The notes beneath the pieces are model-generated. The model did no database searches and was not told the origin of the DNA. It saw only the letters and a list, made by a program, of their open reading frames with translations. A DNA stretch of 8,166 nt from Phycisphaerales bacterium. GTDB lineage: Bacteria > Planctomycetota > Phycisphaerae > Phycisphaerales > SM1A02. Position numbers and translations under genes: made by a program. The stretch covers positions 1-8,166 of the forward strand of contig JAKVBR010000071.1 of the NCBI GenBank assembly GCA_022447165.1, written 5' to 3'. Shown here one piece after another: positions 1-3,562 of the stretch (positions are counted from its first letter, which is position 1; every line of letters starts with the position of its first letter).

Positions 1-2
1 CG

Positions 3-146
3 TTAAACTTTTGCACCGAGCCGCTCAGCAAGTCCAGCATCAAGCAACGCTTGCGGCGCAATCTCTGCAGCCGGCTTCATCGAACCCCAGCCGATTTCGG
101 CTGTGATGAGGGCAATTGGTTTTGATTGGTGCGGCGTTGACTCCAT
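3..146 (-). CDS. Arginase-like N-terminal fragment, ends prematurely
   Basis: A 47-residue reading frame starts at ATG 146-144 and stops at TAA 5-3. Its residues 9-47 read like the first strand-helix unit of arginase/agmatinase (ureohydrolase) proteins: a hydrophobic strand (PIALITAEIGWG), then APQALLDAGLAERLGA, which fits the family pattern of strand, Gly turn, 'gP..LR.aGL...L..G'. Arginases hydrolyse arginine to ornithine and urea and are about 300 residues long, so the metal-binding His/Asp motifs are absent here. The stop follows directly after GAKV, at an AAAA run (positions 9-12). A one-base shift in that run would replace the stop with an open frame (GAKSLT) leaving the window, so this may be a frameshifted or mis-sequenced gene rather than a complete small protein. 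The frame is open further upstream to 293, but that part is G-rich repeat-like DNA with no protein-like features. The family assignment comes only from this short stretch and is tentative. Confidence 0.35.
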   Translation of the reverse strand: MESTPHQSKPIALITAEIGWGSMKPAAEIAPQALLDAGLAERLGAKV

Positions 147-150
147 CGAA

Positions 151-179
151 CCCCCGATTTTACCCCAAACCCGACCCCC
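151..179 (-). other. G-quadruplex-capable tract before the arginase-like start
   Basis: On the minus strand four G-runs occur in succession: G5, spacer TC, G3, spacer TTT, G4, spacer TAAAATC, G5. This satisfies the usual G3+N1-7 consensus for an intramolecular G-quadruplex. It ends 4 bases before the candidate ATG at 146, so the last G-run would also sit where a Shine-Dalgarno is expected, and the third spacer contains the hexamer TAAAAT (162-157). The plus strand is the matching C-rich strand. Structure formation is an inference. Confidence 0.5.
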
Positions 180-207
180 TTTGGGGCGTGCTCGCAGGGC
201 AGTGCCC
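163..207. repeat. Cluster of short palindromes
   Basis: CCCCAAA (163-169) and TTTGGGG (180-186) are perfect 7-base inverted arms around a 10-base C-rich loop. Ten bases on, GGGCAGTGCCC (197-207) is a perfect 11-base palindrome around a central G. The sequence TGCTCGCAGGG (189-199) recurs in inverse orientation at 2932-2942, and GACTCCATCG (140-149) has a near copy in direct orientation at 2868-2877. This resembles degenerate interspersed palindromic repeat DNA. No family is assigned. Confidence 0.4.
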
Positions 208-332
208 TTCATTGCCTTTAAACCGCTATCAAAAAGATAAAAATTCAATCTAACTTGTATATCACCCCCTCGTGGCAAAATAGGCACATTCATCGTACTA
301 TGCGTCTATCAGGCAAAGGAGCCGCAAGACGC

Positions 333-551
333 ATGGATCAGCGAAGTAGATGGCAAGCATTCCGTGGACGACTACTCATGTTAGTCGGTGTCATTGCGCT
401 GCTGACCGCCATGTTCCTGCCACACCAAATCCCAGACCCGCTCGCACCGCTCATCGTCGTCTTCGGCGTAGGGTTTATCCTGCTCGCTATACCCAGCCGT
501 ATTTGGACCAAATTTCCAGAGTGGTTTCACCGCGATGACACTTGGCTTTAA
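333..551 (+). CDS. Small two-helix membrane protein, unknown function
   Basis: A 72-residue protein if started at ATG 333. AAAGGAG lies at 315-321, 11 bases before that ATG, which decides against the in-frame ATGs at 300 and 255. The N-terminus is basic (MDQRSRWQAFRGR), followed by two hydrophobic segments at about residues 13-30 and 37-54 separated by a short Pro-rich turn (PHQIPDP), then a short Trp-rich tail (IWTKFPEWFHRDDTWL). The basic start predicts an N-in hairpin in the inner membrane. I do not recognise the family. The stop is only 3 bases from the stop of the convergent AsmA-like gene, with no room for a terminator between, so the transcripts probably overlap. A weak promoter-like pair (TTGTAT 255-260, AAATAG 278-283, 17-base spacer) lies upstream. 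The membrane topology and ribosome site support a real gene. Confidence 0.6.
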   Translation: MDQRSRWQAFRGRLLMLVGVIALLTAMFLPHQIPDPLAPLIVVFGVGFILLAIPSRIWTKFPEWFHRDDTWL

Positions 552-554
552 CGG

Positions 555-1445
555 TTACTCCTTGGGTTTGTCGTGATGGTCATCAAAAATATTGAGGATG
601 GCGTCAACGCCCTTTCCTAAGGTATCTGTGACATCTTGAACTGCTGAACCAATGCCAAGTTGGTGAAACACGGGGAGTGAGTCAATCGCATTCGTGACGT
701 TTGAAAACGCAATTCGTGAAAAACCCTCAACAGGATGCTCAGACAGATGTTGCATGATCGCATGTGTCACAGCGCTTGTGATGGCTTCAGTTGCGACCTC
801 TGCATCACCATCTGTGCCAATGTTGTGGAGCGTAATCTCATCGATGTGCGCATCGACCACTCTGTCTTTAAAAATTGTGAATGAGCCACTCGCATGTACT
901 TCAATGTTTTTAATGGTAAGCATTTCAATGTTAAATGTCGGTTCTGGATGACTGCCTTCGGGCGTTTCGTCCTGCTTGATGTGATTGATGATGGCATCGA
1001 TGTTTGTCATTCCATCTTTCTCTTGAAGCGTCAGTGACACACCGCTCGCACTCACACGGGGAATCACGACTTCACCCTCAAGCAAACTCAAGACACTGAA
1101 TTGAATCGCTGCATCATCGACTGTCAAAATTGTAGGTGATTCATCCGATTGAAATGGTTCAGGATTTTCAATTGCAAGCCCCTTCATCGTGGAATCGTCT
1201 CCAAAGAAGCCGACATGGGCGCTCTGCAAGGTAAGTTTTACGCCAAGTCCCTCCGAGCCCTTCTTCTGAATAATGGATTGTGCGACACCATCAAGCACAA
1301 GCATACCGATGACGCTTGCAAACACGAGGAGTAACACAATCACAAGCAAGCCGTTGATAATTTTTTGTTTCAAACTATGTTTGACGACTTGCTGCTCTTC
1401 TTGACTTGGCTCTTGATTTGCTTCTTGCTCTGTTGGCTCATTCAT
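555..1445 (-). CDS. Membrane-anchored AsmA-like protein
   Basis: A 296-residue protein with an acidic Glu/Gln-rich N-terminus (residues 1-20), a basic stretch (VKHSLKQK), one hydrophobic segment at about 29-51 and a long polar remainder. Residues about 65-155 alternate short beta strands and turns in the style of AsmA/DUF748 proteins: a strand after the anchor (GVKLTLQSAHVGFF), KGLAIENPEPF, then a stretch resembling 'sVLSLLEGEVVIPRVSASGVSLTLQ' in spacing, then a segment containing NIDAIINHI. AsmA-type proteins are inner-membrane-anchored periplasmic beta-groove proteins linked to envelope lipid homeostasis; most are far longer (above 500 residues), so this is a short single-unit member. The C-terminal third (220-296) is helical and not recognised. 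There is no Shine-Dalgarno before the ATG; a -10-like TATCAT is 9 bases upstream. It is divergent from the acetyltransferase gene and convergent with the small membrane protein. The existence of the gene is certain; the family call is moderate. Confidence 0.7.
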   Translation of the reverse strand: MNEPTEQEANQEPSQEEQQVVKHSLKQKIINGLLVIVLLLVFASVIGMLVLDGVAQSIIQKKGSEGLGVKLTLQSAHVGFFGDDSTMKGLAIENPEPFQSDESPTILTVDDAAIQFSVLSLLEGEVVIPRVSASGVSLTLQEKDGMTNIDAIINHIKQDETPEGSHPEPTFNIEMLTIKNIEVHASGSFTIFKDRVVDAHIDEITLHNIGTDGDAEVATEAITSAVTHAIMQHLSEHPVEGFSRIAFSNVTNAIDSLPVFHQLGIGSAVQDVTDTLGKGVDAILNIFDDHHDKPKE

Positions 1446-1454
1446 ACTTTGGGC

Positions 1455-1482
1455 ATGATATGCGCATCCTGCGTAGCGTCAT
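1455..1482 (-). promoter_or_regulatory. Candidate promoter of the AsmA-like gene
   Basis: On the minus strand ATGACG (1482-1477) and TATCAT (1460-1455) are separated by 16 bases. TATCAT matches the sigma70 -10 consensus at 5 of 6 positions. It ends 9 bases before ATG 1445, so a start point about 7 bases downstream would leave a leader of only about 3 bases. This is by-eye matching. Confidence 0.35.
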
Positions 1483-1538
1483 GAGGTTGCGCAGAAATAA
1501 CTCAAAAACGGACGTTTCTGTGTAAAAAATTGAGACTC

Positions 1539-1562
1539 AGTATCAATCACAAACTTGATACT
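1539..1562. promoter_or_regulatory. Operator-like inverted repeat before the acetyltransferase
   Basis: AGTATCAA (1539-1546) and TTGATACT (1555-1562) are perfect 8-base inverted arms around an 8-base spacer, with one further pair (T1537-A1564) after a mismatch. Arms 16 bases apart centre to centre suit a homodimeric regulator binding two turns of one DNA face. The site is centred 43 bases before ATG 1594, in the divergent region shared with the AsmA-like gene. The right arm contains TTGATA, a -35-like hexamer. There is no T-tract after it, so it is not a terminator. Confidence 0.5.
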
Positions 1563-1586
1563 CACAACTCCTTGACTGCTTAAGAT
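1555..1586 (+). promoter_or_regulatory. Candidate promoter of the acetyltransferase gene
   Basis: TTGATA (1555-1560) and TAAGAT (1581-1586) form a possible -35/-10 pair, although the 20-base spacer is long. TAAGAT is 7 bases before ATG 1594 and there is no Shine-Dalgarno in between, so transcription from it would begin at or next to the start codon. The -35 hexamer overlaps the right arm of the inverted repeat, which would fit repression. Confidence 0.3.
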
Positions 1587-1593
1587 ATACGTC

Positions 1594-2820
1594 ATGATTA
1601 GAGCATACGAAGAAAAAGACATAGACCAAAGCCTCCGAATGTTTCAAGAGGTAGGGTGGATGGAAGGTGATGATTCTGACAAGGAATCATTCAAAGTTTT
1701 TTCTTCTGATTCCCGCGTCAATGTCGTGGAACTTAGTGGCGAAGCCGAAGTCATCGCACTCACGCGAGCGGGTTCGATGCGATACCAAGAGCATGAGATC
1801 CCGATGGCTGGTGTAACCGGCGTCGTAGCCAGTCGAGTTGCAAGAACGCAGGGTTGGCCACTACGAGTCACCGCTCAATCGATTGCTGAAACTGTAGAGG
1901 ATGGCGCAGTTGTCTCGGTGCTTGGTATGTTCGACCAAGGGTACTACGACCTTCTTGGATTTGGTTCGCTCCCCTACCACCGAATCACAACCGTTGATCC
2001 AGCATCATTTAAAGTGCCAAAACTCACGCGGCCGCCTGTTCGATTATCAAAGGACGACGCAAAGGAAATTCATGAATGCCGTCTGAGAAGATTACGCGTT
2101 CACGGTTCTTGCAACATGAACGGCGAAGGCATCACGGCGTGTGAAATGACATGGGATGCAAAAGGCATGTTTGGACTTGGCTTTCGCAACGATGATGGAG
2201 TACTCACGCACTTCGTCGTTTGTAAACCAAAAGATGAACATGGGCCATACTCCGTTTGGTTTACTGCATATGAAACGCATGAACAATTGATTGAGTTATT
2301 GTCACTGTTAAAGTCGCTGTCGGTTCAAGTTCACGGTATTCGCATGGCTGACCCGCCACACATGCAACTCCAAGATTTTCTTGACAAACCGTTTGCATCA
2401 CAACGCGCAAGAAAAGGTGGCGACTTTGATGTCAACCCGCTTTCATGTGCGTGGATGCAGCTCCGCATCAACAATGTTAAGCAGTGTGTGAGCACTATGG
2501 CATTTCGTTGCGACTCACTGCGATTTAACTTATCGCTAACCGACCCAATTGAAGACTTTCTTCCTGATGGTGCGCCATGGCGCGGCGAAAGTGGCGAGTA
2601 TGTCGTGACGCTCGGCGAAACTTCAAGTGCTGTTTGCGGAACGGATAAAGCCCTTCCAACACTCAGCGCAACAATGAGTGGTTTCTCGCGTCTGTGGATT
2701 GGCGCGCTCCCTGCAAGTTCAATTTGCGCCGCTGGGCAACTTACAGGCGACGATGAACTCATGAAACAACTCGATGACTCGATTTTGTTACCGTCGCCAT
2801 CGGTCGATTGGGATTTTTGA
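1594..2820 (+). CDS. Eis-like GNAT acetyltransferase with C-terminal SCP2-like domain
   Basis: A 408-residue protein with the length and layout of the Eis (enhanced intracellular survival) family: N-terminal GNAT domain (about 1-130), central second GNAT-like fold (about 145-295) and C-terminal sterol-carrier-like domain (about 298-408). In motif A, AGVTGVVASRVARTQGWPL (72-90) aligns with the Eis strand and acetyl-CoA loop. The segment DQGYYDLLGFG (114-124) aligns with the Eis 'GIYGRFGYG' block that carries the catalytic Tyr; Y117 or Y118 would be that acid. The chain ends in WDF; in Eis the C-terminal Phe carboxylate is the proposed base. The acetyl-CoA loop is unusual, RTQGWP instead of R/QxxGxG/A. 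Eis proteins acetylate amines such as aminoglycosides and protein lysines; the substrate here cannot be read. The gene stands alone, has no Shine-Dalgarno, and lies behind a perfect inverted repeat. The family call is firm; activity is uncertain. Confidence 0.82.
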   Translation: MIRAYEEKDIDQSLRMFQEVGWMEGDDSDKESFKVFSSDSRVNVVELSGEAEVIALTRAGSMRYQEHEIPMAGVTGVVASRVARTQGWPLRVTAQSIAETVEDGAVVSVLGMFDQGYYDLLGFGSLPYHRITTVDPASFKVPKLTRPPVRLSKDDAKEIHECRLRRLRVHGSCNMNGEGITACEMTWDAKGMFGLGFRNDDGVLTHFVVCKPKDEHGPYSVWFTAYETHEQLIELLSLLKSLSVQVHGIRMADPPHMQLQDFLDKPFASQRARKGGDFDVNPLSCAWMQLRINNVKQCVSTMAFRCDSLRFNLSLTDPIEDFLPDGAPWRGESGEYVVTLGETSSAVCGTDKALPTLSATMSGFSRLWIGALPASSICAAGQLTGDDELMKQLDDSILLPSPSVDWDF

Positions 2821-2825
2821 ATTGA

Positions 2826-2861
2826 GGGTCTGTCCCCCGACCTGTCCCTGGGTCTGACCCC
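2826..2861. repeat. Tandem GGGTCTGNCCCC elements
   Basis: GGGTCTGTCCCC (2826-2837) and GGGTCTGACCCC (2850-2861) are two 12-base copies differing at one base and spaced 24 bases apart, with CCGACCTGTCCCT between them as a further degenerate copy. The second contains a perfect palindrome, GGGTC-T-GACCC. The pattern GGGGTCAGACCC is widespread as intergenic repeat DNA in bacteria, in some genomes beside REP-associated Y1 transposases. No transposase is present here. The element starts 5 bases after the acetyltransferase stop codon, so it may also form an mRNA 3' hairpin, although no T-tract follows. Confidence 0.55.
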
Positions 2862-2959
2862 ATAGATGACTCCATAGGTAGAGGTACTCTCTGTGGATAC
2901 ATGCAAGGCATGTGGACACGTGGATGCGAGCCCCTGCGAGCAGATACGCCGGGGCCACG
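2862..2959. other. Non-coding spacer with minor inverted repeats
   Basis: There is no credible gene here. Small symmetrical pieces are AGAG-GTA-CTCT (2880-2890) and ACATGC-AAG-GCATGT (2899-2913), a perfect 6-base stem with a 3-base loop. The piece GACTCCATAG (2868-2877) and the inverse piece CCCTGCGAGCA (2932-2942) resemble sequence at 140-149 and 189-199. Frames that cross this stretch are shadows of the tRNA or of the acetyltransferase. Confidence 0.45.
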
Positions 2960-2994
2960 AAAAAGCGGCACAGAAACGAAGTTTCATGTGCCGC
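2960..2994 (-). terminator. Intrinsic terminator after tRNA-Leu
   Basis: Read on the minus strand: GCGGCACA, bulged T, GAAAC, loop TTC, GTTTC, TGTGCCGC, then TTTTT (2964-2960). The outer 8-base-pair GC-rich stem and the inner 5-base-pair stem are perfect, apart from one bulged base. It sits 7 bases after the tRNA-Leu 3' end, so it ends the tRNA-Leu (and probably FmdB-like) transcript. Confidence 0.9.
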
Positions 2995-3001
2995 GAATGA
3001 G

Positions 3002-3087
3002 TGGGCCCGGAGGGACTCGAACCCTCACGGGTTATTACACCCGGGGGATTTTAAGTCCCCTGCGTCTGCCAATTCCGCCACAGGCCC
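3002..3087 (-). tRNA. tRNA-Leu (UAA anticodon)
   Basis: An 86-base class II tRNA. The acceptor stem pairs GGGCCTG (5' end at 3087) with CGGGCCC (ending at 3003), including one G-U pair. The anticodon arm is GGGGA-CTTAAAA-TCCCC with anticodon TAA at 3053-3051. The long variable arm is CGGGT-GTAATA-ACCCG and the T arm is GAGGG-TTCGAGT-CCCTC. The discriminator is A (3002), and CCA is not encoded (ACT follows), so CCA must be added by nucleotidyltransferase. It lies 18 bases downstream of the FmdB-like gene on the same strand, with no terminator between, and is followed by the terminator at 2994-2960. Confidence 0.97.
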
Positions 3088-3105
3088 AAATAGCAAATCA
3101 ATAAA

Positions 3106-3354
3106 TTAGTGTGAACAACCACAACCGCCTCCGCAACATCCGCCCCCGCTCGCTGTCTCCATTGGAACACCCTTCTTTGGAAGAAGTGAAACTGCTGAGA
3201 GTTTCTTCTCAACAGGCGTGTCACTCGGCGTTTTGCCAGCGCTCAACCCTGAGCATGCACACAGCTCACCCCACGTTTTAATCGTGTGGTTCATGCTGTG
3301 GAGCACCTCAATGGTCTCGGCATTCGTTTCACAAAAATATTCGTACGTTGGCAT
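3106..3354 (-). CDS. FmdB-like small Cys-rich protein with altered zinc ribbon
   Basis: An 82-residue protein that begins MPTYEYFCE, the hallmark of FmdB-type (CxxC_CxxC_SSSS) putative regulatory zinc-ribbon proteins, whose usual start is MPTYEYRCxxCG. Here the first knuckle has C8 but N11 where the second Cys belongs, and the second knuckle is C32-A-C34 rather than CPxC, so a normal four-Cys zinc site is unlikely from the ribbon alone. The C-terminal tail, GGGCCGGGCGCSH, adds C73, C74, C78, C80 and a final His. Such Gly/Cys tails occur in FmdB relatives and could bind metal. FmdB proteins have been suggested to act as regulators, but their role is mostly unknown. No Shine-Dalgarno precedes the ATG; an extended -10-like TGCTAAAAT ends 6 bases upstream. 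The tRNA-Leu gene follows 18 bases on, in the same direction. Confidence 0.75.
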   Translation of the reverse strand: MPTYEYFCETNAETIEVLHSMNHTIKTWGELCACSGLSAGKTPSDTPVEKKLSAVSLLPKKGVPMETASGGGCCGGGCGCSH

Positions 3355-3360
3355 TGCTGT

Positions 3361-3369
3361 ATTTTAGCA
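3361..3369 (-). promoter_or_regulatory. Candidate extended -10 for the FmdB-like gene
   Basis: On the minus strand TGCTAAAAT fits the extended -10 form TGnTATAAT, with TAAAAT matching 5 of 6 positions. It ends 6 bases before ATG 3354, which would place the transcription start at the start codon. No good -35 hexamer is seen. Confidence 0.35.
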
Positions 3370-3419
3370 ACCATTTGTCATGTAGACTGTTTCGTAGCAA
3401 AGATAGCAAGGGGAGTTTT

Positions 3420-3451
3420 ATGCGTTTCATTCCATATATCATGAAACGTAT
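3420..3451. promoter_or_regulatory. Inverted repeat upstream of the FmdB-like gene
   Basis: CGTTTCAT (3423-3430) and ATGAAACG (3441-3448) are perfect 8-base inverted arms around a 10-base AT-rich spacer. Two more pairs outside (A3420-T3451, T3421-A3450), past a G-T position, make 11-base arms with one mismatch. It lies 66 to 97 bases upstream of ATG 3354. There is no T-tract on either strand next to it, so an operator is more likely than a terminator. A second, weaker pair, GGCTCT (3456-3461) and AGAGCC (3472-3477), lies beside it. Confidence 0.45.
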
Positions 3452-3486
3452 ATTCGGCTCTTCGACTGGCTAGAGCCAAATCAACT

Positions 3487-3524
3487 AAAAAGCGACTGCG
3501 ATGTTGTTCCATACGCAACCGCTT
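3487..3524 (-). terminator. Intrinsic terminator of the phosphate uptake operon
   Basis: On the minus strand the arms AAGCGGTTGCG (3524-3514) and CGCAGTCGCTT (3500-3490) form an 11-base-pair stem with two G-U pairs. It extends past one bulged base by ATG/CAT around a 6-base loop and is followed by TTTTT (3491-3487). It starts 38 bases after the PiT stop codon. Confidence 0.85.
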
Positions 3525-3526
3525 GG

Positions 3527-3546
3527 GAATCAGCATCAGCTGATTC
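3527..3546 (-). other. Perfect hairpin just before the operon terminator
   Basis: GAATCAGC (3527-3534) and GCTGATTC (3539-3546) are perfect 8-base inverted arms around ATCA. In the operon mRNA the hairpin lies 16 bases after the PiT stop codon and only 2 bases before the terminator stem. It has no T-tract on the minus strand. Likely roles are protection of the mRNA 3' end from exonucleases or a protein-binding site. Confidence 0.6.
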
Positions 3547-3562
3547 GTTTTAGTGTTAAGCG

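Noticed and set aside
147..293. Upstream extension of the arginase-like frame to position 293
   Set aside because: The translation is low-complexity and comes from the G-rich palindromic region; family-like sequence begins only after the ATG at 146.
2331..2987. 218-codon minus-strand open frame
   Set aside because: It is antisense to the C-terminal half of the acetyltransferase, has no family-like pattern and runs into repeat DNA. The plus-strand protein is clearly real.
2821..3001. Insertion sequence or integrated element next to tRNA-Leu
   Set aside because: No transposase or integrase gene, no duplicated tRNA 3' end and no target-site duplication were found; only short palindromic repeats are present.
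2901..3109. Two overlapping plus-strand open frames (65-67 codons)
   Set aside because: They lie across the antisense of tRNA-Leu and the terminator; the GPGGTRTLTG-type translation is the well-known false product of antisense tRNA sequence.
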